A stretch of DNA of 64,000 nt from Rhipidocladum racemiflorum (taxonomy: Eukaryota > Streptophyta > Magnoliopsida > Poales > Poaceae), in the NCBI GenBank assembly GCA_036346355.1, contig CM070585.1:8757001-8821000 (forward strand), in the 5' to 3' direction. The stretch's first letter is position 1. Every line of letters begins with the position of its first letter. Positions 34,890-48,080 of this stretch are shown here, one piece after another. The translations under genes were made by a program, and so were the position numbers. The notes beneath the pieces were generated by a model. That model was not told where the DNA came from, did no database searches, and saw only the letters and a program-made list of their open reading frames with translations.

Positions 34890-35480
34890 ATGACATGTAT
34901 TCAGGAATGGAGTGCTACTGAATTTAGTTCTGCACACATAGAAGCTGTCCCGTCGTGGGATGCTCTCCTCTTCCTCTCTGTTCTTCGCCCAAGTCTCCCC
35001 CTCCCTGCGCCTCTTTCTTCCTCGATCCAAGCCCCTCTCTCCTGTCTCCACCCCGGCTTCTCACTGGCGTCCAGCGGGAGGGACTCCCACCCCTTCTCCA
35101 TACAGGTCGACACATGTATATCACCCCTAGGCTATGCGTACTCTTATCCCTCCCCTCGAGCAGGTCTCCATTTTGTGGTTGCTTTGTCAGCAACAGATTG
35201 GAGCGGACCACGCCTCCTGCCTCGCCGTGGGGAGGCTCGGCGGCAGCTTATATTCTCTTCCCGTACGGGAACCGTGTCCATGCGGTGGCAGCCGAGGACG
35301 TCGCGAACGCACGAAGACTAGAGCGGTGCAGAGAAAAGGAAAGCTGAGGGCTCCAGCGGCGATGCAGAGAAATCTCGCGGCCACGCAAGAACCCAAGGAA
35401 AAAGAGGTAGCGCGCGGAAAAGAAAGCGCAAGTGGTAGCAACGTGAAGACCTCCTGGTGGTGGCTGGCGTCTTGACGTGC
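34890..35480. other. GC-moderate block, possible gene relic
   Basis: Several overlapping open frames of 110-143 codons exist on both strands, none with a recognisable domain. The plus-strand frame at 34955-35347 is longest in the GC-rich half. I do not call a gene. Confidence 0.25.
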
Positions 35481-36055
35481 GATTTCAGAGGAAAGGAAGT
35501 CTAATCGGCAACAGTGCAAACAGTAGAGGCATGCAAGAGAGAAGACATTCTATGAAAATCTGAGGAAATAGATTTAGAAGATTAGCTAGAGTTACGATAG
35601 AAATTAAATGTTACAAGATTAAAGGGTGAATATTAGAAATAATTTTATAACTAGTTAAAGTACTGATTAAAAATCTGAATAGGATGAGGAGGCGGAGTAG
35701 GATAAGAAAATAGAAGATGAATTAGAATACGAAAGTAGAGTCTTATTCTATTACTTGAGCTATAGTTTTTAGTATTAATATGAAGGTAGAGTTAAGTTTT
35801 ACAAACAAGAAAAACAAAAAAAAAATAAAGAAAAAATTATCCTAAAAATTTTTGAGTCTCTGTTCTAACACTCCTTACCTTACCTAAAATTTTTTGAGTC
35901 TCTGTTCTAACACTCCTTACCTTACCTCCAAACACGGGTTTGTCCCAATGTGGAAGCTTATACCTACGACGGTTCTTCAATCGATGCAGGCTGAGGGTGC
36001 TCGATCGACAGCCTCACTGCGAGCAACACCTCACGCCCAATAGAATCTTCACAAG
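35481..36055. other. AT-rich DNA, then left flank of the Tat element
   Basis: 35500-35840 shows nothing recognisable. After a tandem duplication, 35934-36055 may be part of an eroded exon (minus any frame certainty) that resumes after the retrotransposon at 59397. Confidence 0.35.
35841..35927 (+). repeat. Tandem duplication, about 43-bp unit
   Basis: CTAAAA(A/T)TTTTTTGAGTC...CTCCTTACCTTACCT occurs twice, nearly identical. Confidence 0.85.
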
Positions 36056-36676
36056 TGTTTGCACCAAAATTCAGCGTGCATTGAAATCGGTCTGAATCGG
36101 AAAAGAAGTATTCATATAATAAGGAATCGGTAAACGACTCGGAAAAGGAAACCGTTTCTAAAAGGAAAGGAAATCAGATAAGAGGCCGATACGGGTAAAT
36201 GCACCGTATCCATGTACAACTCGGATCGGCCAGGCGTGTTATAAAAGGAGGTGGGCGTCAAGCAAAGAAAAAATCCAACAACACACACATCTACTTTTAC
36301 AAGCTCTTCTTTTACATTGTTTTAGCCTCATAGATCTCTCTGCAAGTCGACGGAATCAACATAGTTGCGCATCGCCGATTGTTGATTTTAGCCGATTTCA
36401 CCCAGGTTTGATTTGCTTCGTTTTGTTGCGCATCGCCTTCCCGAAGCCGATTTTACCTTGTATCCGGATCAATCAGTAACGGTTGATCTAGTTATCTCCT
36501 AATCGGTTCTTGCCGACTAGCTTAAAAGCCGATAGATCCTTGTTTATCGGCTTTGATCAAATTACAAACTCTACCTTGTCAATTTCAGGTCAAATTGACT
36601 GGCACGCTCTACAAACCCGGCGTTTGTCTTGTGTGTTCGAGGCCGAAAACCCTCCTTCACGTTTTTTGCGCGAACA
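36056..36676 (+). repeat. 5' LTR of the Tat element
   Basis: 621 bp, TG...CA ends, TATAAAAG at 36240-36247. Compared with the 3' LTR it differs by a few substitutions and small indels, for example CTG against CCG near 36093. Confidence 0.92.
36240..36247 (+). promoter_or_regulatory. TATA box in 5' LTR
   Basis: TATAAAAG, conserved at 58961-58968 in the 3' LTR. Likely core promoter for the genomic RNA. Confidence 0.6.
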
Positions 36677-36700
36677 TATTTTGGCACGCCCGGTGGGACC
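36677..36700 (+). other. Primer-binding-site region
   Basis: TTGGCACGCCCGGTGGGACC starts a few bases after the LTR, at the position expected for tRNA priming. I do not assign the tRNA species. Confidence 0.5.
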
Positions 36701-36716
36701 TCAAGGAAAATCAAAC

Positions 36717-38771
36717 ATGTCGTCAACTGACAAGCCTGCGATTCTGCCCGATATCAACATCGATGCTATAATCGCGCCTCAAATGGCCGATTTAACCCCT
36801 GAGCAATAAAAGAAATTGAAGACCGAAAGGCGACTTTAGAAGAAATGATCTTTGCGGTGCTTCCAGAAAACACGCCGTGGCGTTACTCAAAAGACTGCAC
36901 TCCCAAGCCTCAATCCTATCGGAGATTCGTCATCCGAATCGGTAAGCCGATACGCACCCGCTCAAGCCGATTTATCAAGTATGATCGAGCAATCTGTCCA
37001 TCACGCATTGATTAACCAGTCATCGGCTCTAGTATCCACATTAAAGCCGATGATAGAAAATAGTGTGAAAACAATTGCTCAGGAATTAGCTGCGTCTGGA
37101 AGCCTGCTAGATCCACCACAAACCATCCCTACGCACTCCGGTATATTCCATAACACCTAACACCAACACAAGATGGCGTGTCGGCTCAAGCGCCTATTAT
37201 GGTACCAACTCAACCTACGGTTTTGAAACCAAGCATACAGGGAGATGGATTCACACACTACCATGGGCACACGGATGGGGCCAAGATAAGCGCATCAAAT
37301 CAGTCAAATGGGCCCTCCAATAGCATCGGATTATCGGCTTATCAGCCGATCGAAAAGGGTCAGGTTCCGCAGTCACGGGGAACCGCAACCATGAAACAAG
37401 CGCCGTATAGGGTGATGCCGTACGTCGAACCTTTCGCGCTCGTACCCGATGTATTAGGTTTTAATCATGATTATGACACAGTGCCAAGACCTCCTGAGGC
37501 GCGATTTGGACAAAGACCCGAGTTTGCACTCGGGGCGGGCACGAACAATGAAAATTGGCAATGTCCTACCGCACCACAAGCCGACAATGTTAATTAGGCG
37601 TAACAAATCGCCAATGTTTTGAGAGAACAGTTCGGTTCTGACCCGGAGGAAGGGTAATCGGCTACAGGAAGCCGTATCCCGATTACATAGACCGAATGCC
37701 ATACCCCACAACTTTAGGATACCAGACTTTGCTAAATTCTCGTGTGATGATTACATTACCACAATTGAGCATATCGGACGGTTCATGGCTCAATGTGGGG
37801 AGGTCCTGATCAGATGGGTTAAAAATTAGATTGTTCCCTTTATCATTGTCTGGCACCGCATTCACTTGGTTCACAAATCTACCACCTAATTCAGTTCATA
37901 TATGGAACGATTTAGAAAGCCGATTCCATGAGTACTTCTTTTCGGGAACTATGGAGCTTAGGATTTCGATCTTAGTTCAGTCCAGAAGCGTATACTGGCG
38001 AATCGGTCTCGATTATATCAAGAGGTTTCGGGCGTCTGGAATAGGTGCTCTGATGTAACATTACCCGATGATCAATTGGCCGATCTAGCGTTCCAAGGAT
38101 TAATCCCTCCATTGAAAGAGAAATTATCGGGCCAAGAGTTCCCCGACTTAGGCCACTTACTCCATCGCGTATCGGCACATGAAAGCCGATATGCAGAAAA
38201 TAAAGGATTTAAAGATAGATTTAAGCCAAACGGTAATGAAAAGGCCAAAGTAAACATGGTAGATTACAATTCAAGCGACACCTCCGAGGACGAAGCAGAA
38301 ATAAACATAGCCGAGTGGACCAAGGGTTCTAAAAAGCCACTCGTATGCTCTCTGCTCAAACCGACGAAAAATAGGGCGGAAATCAAGTATTCATATGACG
38401 TGTCAAAATGTGACAAGATATTTGATTTACTACTGCAAGAAAAACTCATAAAGTTGCCAGAGGGACACGTCATACCATCGACCGAAGAAATTAAGAAGCG
38501 AAGGTATTGCAAATGGCACCATTCGTTTTCACATAATACTAACGACTGCAATATTTTTCGACAACAGATTCAATCGGCCATCACTGATGGCAGGCTAAAA
38601 TTTGCGGAAGAATCGGCTATGCAGATAGATATGAGCCCTTTTCAAGTCAACATGGTTCAATGTTCACGAAAAGAAAAGAGGCCTGCGGAAGAAGATAAGC
38701 CGACTAAGGGAATTGTATCACGAGGCGAGGCAGTAGATTACTATCGGTTCTATACAAATAGAAGCCGATAG
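36717..38771 (+). pseudogene. gag of the Tat element, frame-broken
   Basis: Opens at an ATG (36718) with a serine/alanine-rich leader, then pieces at 36852-37160 (PMIENSVKTIAQELAASG) and 37178-37597. The capsid-like part follows near 37700-37960 (FPLSLSGTAFTWFTNLPPNS, then WNDLESRFHEYFFSG), as in retrotransposon gag proteins. The last open piece, 38076-38771 (231 codons), has FPDLGHLLHRVSAHESRYAE and a zinc-knuckle-like CKWHHSFSHNTNDC, then a basic tail. At least four frame changes separate the pieces. Gag would form the cytoplasmic virus-like particle. Confidence 0.7.
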
Positions 38772-39539
38772 GAATGGACAAAACTCAAGAACGGTAAAAC
38801 CAAGAGGGGACTTGGAGGTCGGTAAATGGTATCGGTGAGAGGGCTCCAAGAAAAGCCGATTTCAAACCAAAGCCGACCTTCTCACAACTCCTGAGGAAAT
38901 ATGAAAGGATAAGTCGGAGGTGTGACACTCAACACCACCGAGAATCCTCATCGACTAAGGCAAAAGAGGACGAGCGTTGGCGGCCGATATGTCATGTCGG
39001 CCAACTCTTGAAGAAGAGAAACATCGACAATGTCCCTTTTGGCGCTTTCTTTGGGAGAAAGGGATGACCTTACCAACAGCTATGTCTTGTCCTATGCAAC
39101 ACTCATCTCAGATATCGGCCAAACCAGTGCAGAAGATAGGTTGTCTAGACCGATATACAATCATCTAGATATGAGGAAGCAGAGGCCGATCCATGAAAGG
39201 TTGTCAACATCGAGCAAGGCGAGTCCTCCCGAAATCGAGGAACTATCGGCTAACACAAGTAGAATGGAATCGGCAATGAGATAAGCAATTTAGCCGGGAA
39301 AAATACTGAAGCCGATAGAACCTAAACCTAGGTGGTGCCCCTGTGTCTCGACAAATCACAACGCAGTAAGGCTTCAGCGATTGAAAACACAAGAAGAAAG
39401 GGAGGCCGAAAAGGAGAGCGAGAGGGATCGGATGTTCAACAAGTTAAGACCGGTACCAATTTTGAAAAAGGAGTGGAGAAAGAAGGAAACGGTCGATAGT
39501 GATTCAGACCAATCGATTGAATCCGGTTCTCGATGATCC

Positions 39540-40080
39540 GGATGATACACCACCGATGGATATAAACATGGTATTCGCTCTACTGCCGAGTTCAAAACCG
39601 AAGAATCGGTGAAGAAGTGTTCGCCCAATTATGCCTCGGAGCACCAGGCATTTGTGTTCGAAAAGCCACAAGACATGCATCGGCATCTGAAACCATTATA
39701 TCTGAAAGGGTATATTAATGGCCGACCGATATCTCGTATGTTGGTCGATGGCGGGCGACGATCAATCTAATGCCGTTAAGTACTTTCGCAAATCGGGTAA
39801 AGCCGATGAAGACTTGATCAAAACCAATATGGTGCTAAATGACTTCACGGGAGACCCAACCGAGGCTAAAGGCGTAATGGTGTCGAAGCGACGATCGGTA
39901 ATAAAACTTTGCCGATCGCATTTTTTGTGATTGAAGCCAAAGGCAATTACAGCGTGCTCCTCGGCGGGGATCGATCCATGCCAATTGTCAGTATACCATC
40001 AACTATGCACCAAAAATTGGTGCGGTGGAACGATGATACAAGAGAAGTCGCATCGCCGACACATCGGCTCATATCGCCAT
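39540..40080 (+). pseudogene. Protease region of the Tat element
   Basis: Degenerate frame with ARTKTN-like context: VLNDFTGDPTEAKGVM and IAFFVIEAKGNYSVLLG, typical of the retropepsin region in this lineage. The active-site DGG/DSG segment near 39745 is read in a different frame from the rest, so a frameshift lies within the domain. Confidence 0.5.
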
Positions 40081-40236
40081 GGCTAGCCCTGACACCAATT
40101 GGCCACACGAAGAAGCCGAATGTATATCAGGGAAAGCCTTGGACAATTGCGATTTTATTTTCGTTGAGAAGTCAGGATTCAAGCCGATCAGCGTTAAACC
40201 CAACACGTTTGATCGGACAGACGAAGTAGTAAGAAG

Positions 40237-40972
40237 ATGGAGCACAAGACACTAGCAAAGCTGCAGGAAAGGGCAAGAAGCTATCGGCAAAAAGAATACG
40301 AAGAAGCTGTTGAGGATTTTGAAGAGGAAAGAAAAGGGTTAGAATTTACTTCTGCCGATTTGCTCGAAGAAGTCAACATTGGGGAAGGTGATAATAAAAG
40401 ACCAACGTTTGTAAGTGCCAAACTAGAACCCAGTTATAAAGCAAAGTTGGTCGAAATACTCAAGAAATATAGAGATTGCTTCGCGTGGGAGTACTACGAA
40501 ATGCCAGGCTTAAGCCGATGACTAGTTGAGCATCGGCTACCAATAAAACACAGGTATCGGCCATTCAAAGCAGTACACTAGGCGATTTAATCCTACATTG
40601 TATGACGCTATAAAGGAAGAAGTAGGACGATTGCTAGAGGCAAAGTTTATCCGGCCTTGCCGATACGCTGAATGGGTCTCAAACATCGTCTCTGTAAAGA
40701 AGAAAAATGGCAAACTTAGGGTATGTGTCGATTTTAGAGATTTAAACAAAGCTACACCAAAAGACGAGTACCCGATGCCTATAGCCGATATGCTTATCGA
40801 TGCTGCATCTGGGAATAAAATCATAAGCTTTTTGGACGGGAACGCCGGATACAATCAGATATTCATGGCCAAAGCCGATATACCCAAGACGGCTTTCAGA
40901 TGTCCGGGAGCTTTAGGGCTATATGAGTGGAAAGTTATGACCTTCGGTTTAAAAAATACCGGTGCTACTTAT
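40237..40972 (+). pseudogene. Reverse transcriptase of the Tat element, N-terminal half
   Basis: 40237-40521 is the connector, ending KKYRDCFAWEYYEMPGLS. 40598-40972 is the polymerase start: EEVGRLLEAKFIRPCRYAEW, NIVSVKKKNGKLRVCVDFRD, ATPKDEYPMPIADMLIDAA and FLDGNAGYNQIFMA, ending FGLKNTGATY exactly where the nested element begins. The domain resumes at 52845. Confidence 0.85.
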
Positions 40973-43900
40973 TGTAACATCCCAAAATTTTGCTTTTCTT
41001 AAAATCATGTGTGATTTGGCACTTTGGTGAATTTTTGGAATTTTCTGGAATTTATTTGGATTTATTTGGAATTTATTTGAATTTATTCCATTTTGAAATA
41101 ATTAAAGAATTTAATTTTGCAAATAAATTTTTGTTGGAAATATTTTATTTGAGTCCAAAATAATCCAAAATATTTTCCAGAATTTTTCTGGAATTTTTCT
41201 GAGTCATTTGCTATTTTTAATGAATTAAATGAATTACTGGGAATTATTTTAAATATTAAATCGCTGGAAAATCCAACTCGGGTCAAGTACTGTTCAACCG
41301 ACCGAGTCGGACTCGAGTCCGACCCGAGCCAGTTGACTCGACCGAACCCACTCCTAACCCTAATCGATCCCAACCGTTGGATCAAGATCCAACGGCTGAG
41401 ATCCGCCGACCCCGACCGAAAGCCGTGTTCGGACGGACCGATCGCGCCGCGGCGATCGTGGCGTTGATCGCGACACGTGGACGGCCACGATTTCGTCGTC
41501 TTCCCAGAATCGAGCCGGACTCACGCCGCCGAGTCTTGCGCCGTGATCGATTAGGGCTCCGCCGAGCACGCCTCCGGCTATTTAATGCCCGGATCGTACC
41601 GAGGACCGCCGTGACCCAGCGCACTTCTTGCCCTAACCCGCCGAGCTCTAGCCGCCGTGAGGTTCGCCGGAATCGCTCGCCGTAGTTGCGTGAAGCGCCA
41701 CCACGGTCCTTGCCTCGCCTCGCCGCCGTCCGCCGCCCTCCGCCGCCATTGACCCCAGATTCGAAACCCCGGCCAGCGCACCGAAGACACCCTCCATCTC
41801 GCCGAGCACGCCCCAACCGCCGTTTGGGTGGTCGCCGTCCTCGGCGCCGGCGGCCGCAACTCCGCCGTGAAAGCCATCGCCGACCCGAAGCTCCACCAAC
41901 CGTCCGATCAAGATCCAAAGGCCCAGATCGTGCCCCGTCACTTCGGTGAGTTTCCCCGTTGAAAATCCTCGATCTAATCCCAACCGTTGGATCTAGAGCC
42001 AACGGCCCACGATCAGTCACGTGCGCCCCAAGCACATGAGGCCAAACTCAATCCCGGTAGTCGGATTTCAAACCAACGGCCACGATTGTGCCACGCCAGC
42101 GTCGAAGCCGAACTGTCGCGCCACGCGGCAGGTGATCACCGACACGCGGGGCCCGCGTCGGCCGATGCACCGTGGCGTCACCCATGACGTCATCGGTGGG
42201 ACCCACTGTCGACTGCGGTCGAGCCCCGCCGACGCCAAAGAATGACGTCACCCGAGTGGGCCCACATGTCGATCTCACGTGGAGCCGTGGACCGAGTCCA
42301 CGGTGGACCCAAGCCGAGTGTGGACCGAGCCCATGGACCGGGACGCCAAGCAGGCCAATCAGAGCTGCCACGTGTCCATGCGGACGCAATAATAAATTTC
42401 CGAAAAAGAAAATGATTTATTAATTCGAAATATTGATTCAAATTTAGATTCAAACTTCAAACGCTTATAACTTTTGCGTTTCAACTCCGATTTGAGTGGT
42501 TCAAATTTCTAAATTTGTATAAAATTGAGATCTACCTAAATATGAATTTTACTTAATTTTTGGACTAAAGTTTTTCTCTGAAATATTATTTAATTGATTA
42601 TTTAAACTTTAAATAATCATAACTTTTATGCTTTTAACTCCAAATTTGGCGATTCCAGTTTCTAAAAATCCAGAAAATTATGTTCTCTCTGTTTATGGAT
42701 TTTATTTGGAGTTTTGGGATCTTTTGCATAGTGTTCATTTGTGTATTTGCTATTTGCACGCTTTACGAGTAGACGTTGAAGTCTGGGAAGGATTCGAGGA
42801 GAAGTGTTGACTCAGATCCAACTCAAGACCAAGAGCAAGTGCTTTTTGAAGGCAAGTTGTGCTTTGACCATATTGATCCCATTTGAAATCTATTTTGATT
42901 TAAACTATTGCATGCTAGTTCAATTAGAAAGATACTTTGTTTAAACACAGGGTTAGATAAATACCAATTTGCTATATGACACCTTGATTACTTAAGTATG
43001 TGCCATGATCCTTGTCACCCTAGTTGTGGTTTACTAGTTGGACATTATTAAATTGCCAACATGGGTTTAGATCGTTGTAGTATCTTTGCTTAGACACCTT
43101 TCGTGCTCATGACATGATTTTGGATAATCAAATGCTAATATGGACTTAATGATATATTGAACCTGTTTTGGAAAAGTATCATGTGATGTTGATGGCACGT
43201 GGTGCATGGTAATCAAGCGGGGTTTGATAAGCAGATTTCGGCCAGGGCATATGGCAAGAGTAATCAGGTGGGCGGTGTGGCATTGGGAGTGTTGATTTGG
43301 TTTTCGGGTAGTCTTGCCCTGGTCACTCTAAGGACTTAACCTTGCAAGCCTTTGAACTGGGTCATACTTGCAACCACATGGTCGGAATGGGACGGCCCTA
43401 GTTGACTAAGTCGCTAAGGACTCACTTGTGGAGCCTCAGGTGTCGATTACACCGTTTGTGTGATTGTGCAGGGGCGTATCGTGGGCGTGGCAGGTACCCA
43501 TCTAACGGTGTGTTGGTCCCATACTTCGCCTTGGCTAAGGGAAGGGATGGTGTAGAGCACGTCTGGGAGAGGACCACCTGTGTTGTTTGAGGCTTCCAAA
43601 GGCTTTGTTATGATCGCTCATTCGCATACTCTTGTATGGCGATTCACTACCGACGTGGTGAGTGGATTGTATCTTGTGGGTAAAGTGCATAACCTCTGCA
43701 GAGTGTAGAATCTATTTGAATAAGCGAGTCCACGATCTTTGGGCGGTGCTCGGGAATTACAATCAAGGGTTAGATTTTACGAAAATAACTTGGATTTGAA
43801 AAGTTGGGTTGGTTTAACAAAGAAGATGATGGAAATATGGTTTAGGATGGGGAAAAATGTTATTTAAACTTCTTGAAAAGTTATTTATGCTTTACTTATT

Positions 43901-44408
43901 TCTCGCTTTGAATCTACTTATATTACTTTTCAAAAGCGCTTCGCAAATATACCTTGAGCTATTCCTTTGTACCAAGCCATGCATATAGTATACTAGCTTG
44001 CATTCTCGTGCATGACTTGCTGAGTACCAAGCACTCACCCTTGCCCCAACACAATATCGGTTGAAGAGGAGATTACGCCACTTTGGAGGAGGAACTCCAA
44101 GAGGACCCGTCTACTTAGGGATGCGAGCCCGGTCGGTTGCCTGTGGTATCTTTGGATGGCGCCACGCAGTTTATTTGATTTTCATTTGCTATTATTTTTC
44201 TCTCGAATAAGTTTCGCCCTACGAGGCATATATTTGTAACTTGGCTATAAGGTCGAGTAACCAGTTTTATTACTTTAATAAAGTACTTTTATGGTATCGA
44301 TTGGTATGATTGTGATATTTACCGATGTTAAGACTGTGTGCACTAGCGCGTTCCTGGACTAGTGCTGAATACACAGAGGGTCCGGATTTGCAAATTCGGG
44401 TCCCGACA
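40973..44408 (+). repeat. 5' LTR of the Tekay-type element
   Basis: 3436 bp. AT-rich start, a GC-rich block at 41390-42380, then a long mixed region. Ends CCCGACA just before the PBS. It differs from the 3' copy mostly at CAG/CTG motifs. Confidence 0.93.
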
Positions 44409-44412
44409 GAGG

Positions 44413-44424
44413 TGGTATCGAGCC
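44413..44424 (+). other. Primer-binding site, initiator tRNA-Met type
   Basis: TGGTATCGAGCC lies five bases after the LTR. The usual plant PBS is TGGTATCAGAGC; the difference is the loss of an A within CAG. Confidence 0.7.
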
Positions 44425-44924
44425 AGGTTATTTGTAGGCTCAACCCTAGCTAGAATGGTCGTAGTGAGGATAAAACCTATTTTCTAAAGCTAAAAATTTG
44501 TGAAGACAAGAAATGACATCTCGACTTATCCCCTTCTCTCTTTTCTTGTCTCTTGCTGAAATTTTCCCTTACCTTGTCACAATTTAAAAATTTCGAATTC
44601 TTACGTAAAGCACTCTTGTGACAGATGGAGGTTTTCTCGATGAGTGAGCATAGGTTCCATAGTGAGACTCCTTCGCCGAGTCGCGTCATAAAATAAAGAG
44701 TTACCCTTTAGGCGTTAGACTCCAGAGTTAGTTCGATTTGGATTTGCTTTGTTTGCTGAGTGTGCAGTATGTGTTGCAAGGCCCTTAGGCATTGTAAGCA
44801 GCCATACCAAGTTATTAATAATAAAGTTGGACCTTAAGGCTACACCTTTTCGCCCGCATAAGTTCCATATTACTTGTCTATTCTCGTTTCCCTCTCATCT
44901 CTAAACCTAGAGCAAATCGGCGAG

Positions 44925-46070
44925 ATGGTGAACACCGTGGAAACTTTGGAAGCAACGGGAGCGGTTCTCTCGCCAGAAAACCCTAATGATAGAGCACCGA
45001 CCGCCACTTTGGATGTGCAGAATTTTGGAGCATTTCTTGCTGCTCAGACCGATTGATGCATGCTATGATGCAACAAATGCAGCACGTCACCGCTCAGGCC
45101 ACCGCCAATCAAGTTAATCGGGGACCACGCCGTAATACAAGGTCGTCGAGTTCATGAGGACTCACCCACCCACTTTCTCTGGATATGCCAATCCATTGGA
45201 GGCCGATGATTGGTTAAGATCAATTGCGAGGAAGCTACACATAGCCCAATGCATAGGAAATGAGAAGGTACTTTACGCTTCTCATCAGTTGGAAGGAACA
45301 TTGGCCAGAATGGTGGGAGAACTTACGTACACGCAGAGAACCCTCAAGATATCACTTGGGAAGAGTTCACGCATTTGCATTAAAGCGATATCACGTGCCT
45401 GAAGGAATTATGGACCTTAAGAAGGAGGAGTTCAGAGCACTGAAGCAAGGTAATCAACCGATGGCCGACTACTGAACAAGTTCACACAGCCTAGCACGCT
45501 ACGCTTTTGAGGATGTAGCGACAGATAAATCCAGGCATACCTCGTTTTATGAAGGGACTTAACTCGGGATTGCAAGTAGGGTTGATCACCCACACCTTTC
45601 CGGATTTCCAAGAGTTGGTGAATAAGGCGCTTATTCTTGAGGACAAGCGCAAGGAACTGGATGAGAACAGGACGCGCAGGATGCAACAAAGAAGGATCAC
45701 GTCGAGGAACGCATAGCGGCGCTTGAGAGTTGCACCAAATCAATTCTCGATTCCAACCACGAGAATGCAACAAGGACACCATCCCCAGCACCAAGACCCG
45801 CCAATCGAACTACCAAACCCCACCGCTAGAAACGCTACCCAGGCAATAACAGTGAACAAGAGACGCTACAATCGCAACGAGCCAGACACTTTGCCAACAG
45901 CTTGTCCGAAGAAGACAGCAGGAGCGACCCCGCCGCTTCAATCTAGGAACCACCCAGCTAGGACGCCCGACACGAGAGCCACACCCCAGACCGTGGAGAG
46001 AGTCCGAGTCAACCATGTCACCGCGGATGCATTGCAAAATGATACGGACGTCGTACTGGGTAAGTAACTT
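44925..46070 (+). pseudogene. gag of the Tekay-type element, frame-broken
   Basis: ATG at 44925 (MVNTVETLEATGAV). The capsid domain runs from about 45154 (HPPTFSGYANPLEADDWL, KLHIAQCIGNEKVLYASHQL), then KRYHVPEGIMDLKKEEFRAL and QGNQPMADY in the next frame (45260-45475), and a lysine-rich linker with FPDFQELVNKALILEDKRK near 45600-45660. The zinc-knuckle region (about 45800-46000) is not clear. Several frame changes. Confidence 0.75.
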
Positions 46071-46380
46071 GTTAACTCAGTACATGCAGCAGGTGTGTTT
46101 GACTCTGGAGCTTCGTGATTCGTTTGTTTCGCAAGGCTTTGCTACTAGAAATGACTTAAGGATTGCAAGACTTAAGTGCATGCTTTTAGTTCAAACCCAC
46201 TGGTTCGAACTCCGAACGGAAGTAGGATGTTCCGGGTGAGAATACTAATAGATGGAATAGAGTTCCTAGCAAACCTTATAATTTTGGAGACCCGGACCTT
46301 AGATGTTATATTGGGAATGGATTGGTTATCCAAGCACAAGGTCAGTATTGGATTGTGGGCGAAGGACTATCTCGATTGAG
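46070..46380 (+). pseudogene. Protease of the Tekay-type element
   Basis: AAGVFDSGAS, carrying the DSGA active-site triplet of retropepsins, near 46090-46120. Then RVRILIDGIEFLANLIILE and LDVILGMDWLSKHKVSI (46230-46350), the usual end of the domain. Two frame changes inside. Confidence 0.75.
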
Positions 46381-46479
46381 AGCCCGTGTGGGAAGAAAGT
46401 GGAATTTCAAGCCACTGCAGTTAGAGATGGACAGTTGATGGTTAACGAGTACCAAGGCAATCAGCATAGAGGATGTCCC

Positions 46480-47330
46480 GATGGTGAATGAGTACCCGAT
46501 GTTTTTCCCGAAGATCTACGGTATGCCGCCAGACAGGGGACATAGAGTTTGTGATAGAGCTTGTACGGTACAAAGACCGATAGCAAAGAGACCCTATCGG
46601 ATGTCAACCGAGGAGTTGGTAGAGATGAAGAAACAGCTAGAAGAGTTAATGGAGAAAGGATTTATCGGACCAAGTTAAATCGCCATGGGGAGCACCGGTT
46701 TTGTTTGTCAAGAAGAAGGGCGGGAGTTTCGGGATGTGCATTGACTACCGTGCACTCAATGAAGTCACCGTGAAGAATAAGTATCCGCTACCCAGGATTG
46801 ATGATTTGTTTGATCGATTAAGAGGAGCCGGAGTTTTCTCCAAGATTGATCGAGATCGGGATATCATCGATTAAAGATCCGATCGAGAAGATATTCAAGA
46901 TCGCATTCTCGTCAAGATATGGACATTACGAGTTTACTGATTATGTCCTTTGGTGACGAATGCGCCGGCTTATTTCATGAATATGATGAATAAGGTGTTC
47001 ATGGAATATTTGGACAAGTTTGTCGTCGTGTTCATAGACGATATCCTAATCTACTCCAAGGCAGGAGGATGAACATGCCGAACACTTAAGGCGAGTTTTG
47101 GAAAAGGCGAGGAACGACAACTTTTCGCCAAGTTCAGCAAGTGTGATTTTTGGAAGGACAAGGTGGAGTTTCTTGGACATGTAATGACCGCAGAAGGAGT
47201 CGCCAGTAGATCCAAGCAAAGTAGAAGGCGTGTTACATTGGGAGCGTAGAAGGCGTGACCCAGTTCGGAGTTTCCTTGGAATGGCAGGATATTACCGCCG
47301 TTTCATCGAAGGTTTTTCGACAATTGCGAA
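46480..47330 (+). pseudogene. Reverse transcriptase of the Tekay-type element
   Basis: EELVEMKKQLEELMEKGFI (46610-46670); a broken palm region with CIDYRALNEV, VKNKYPLPRIDDLFD and GAGVFSKID (46735-46850); VFIDDILIYSK near 47030-47060, the catalytic DD box; and FSKCDFWKDKVEFLGHV near 47130-47180. Multiple stops and single-base shifts, many at CG where CTG or CAG would keep the frame. Confidence 0.8.
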
Positions 47331-47429
47331 ACCTCTTACGCAATTCTTGAAGAAGGAAAAGAAGTTTGCATGGGCGCTTTAATGTGAGGAAGGATTTCAG
47401 AGTGAAGAAGCGATTGACATCAAGACGGT

Positions 47430-48080
47430 GTTAGTTCTACCGGATGTTGCTCAAAGCTTCGATATTTATTGTGACGCTTGTCGCGCCAAGGACTTGGATG
47501 TGTCTTGTCGATGCAGAATGGAAAGGTAAATCGCTTATGCATCAAGGCAATGAGGCCGCATGAGGAAAATTATCCGACACATGACCTAGAGTTAGCGCCG
47601 TAGTGCATGCTTTGAAGATATGGCGTCACTATCGATTGGAAAGCAGATGTGAAGTATATCACGGATCATAAGAGCCTTAAGTACATATTCACCCAGTCGG
47701 ATCTGAATATGAGGCAAAGGAGATGGCTAGAATTGATCAAGGACTATAATGTTGGAATTCATTACCATCCCGGGAAGGCCAACGTAGTAGCCGATGCTCT
47801 GAGTCGGAAGAGCCATACCGTGAGTACGTTGCTAGCCACAAGTCAGGATGAGTTATGTGAGGATTTCCAGAAAATGAAGATTGAGGTTGTACCTAGCGGA
47901 TTCTTGGCCGCCTTGGAAGTAAAGCCTACTTTAGAGGACCAGATCCGAGAAGGACAGAAGGATGATGACAAGATCCGTAGGATTAAGTCCAAAATGGAGG
48001 AAGGCAAGGCAAAGGATTTCAAGCTAGGCAGGCAAGGCACGTTATGGATGAAGGATCGCATTTGTGTGCCTAACAAAAGG
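47430..48080 (+). pseudogene. RNase H and connector of the Tekay-type element
   Basis: 47649-48086 is a continuous frame of 145 codons: ITDHKSLKYIFTQSDLNMRQ and WLELIKDYNVGIHYHPGKAN, then VVADALSRKS, the classic end of Ty3/gypsy RNase H. A charged connector toward integrase follows. The upstream half (47430-47640) is frame-shifted. Confidence 0.85.

Noticed and set aside
34890..35480. Protein-coding gene before the Tat element
   Set aside because: Several competing frames on both strands, no domain and no consistent splice structure.
41382..42035. 217-codon arginine-rich minus-strand frame, and its counterpart at 49966-50400
   Set aside because: Both sit in the GC-rich part of the LTRs and are not conserved in frame between the two copies.
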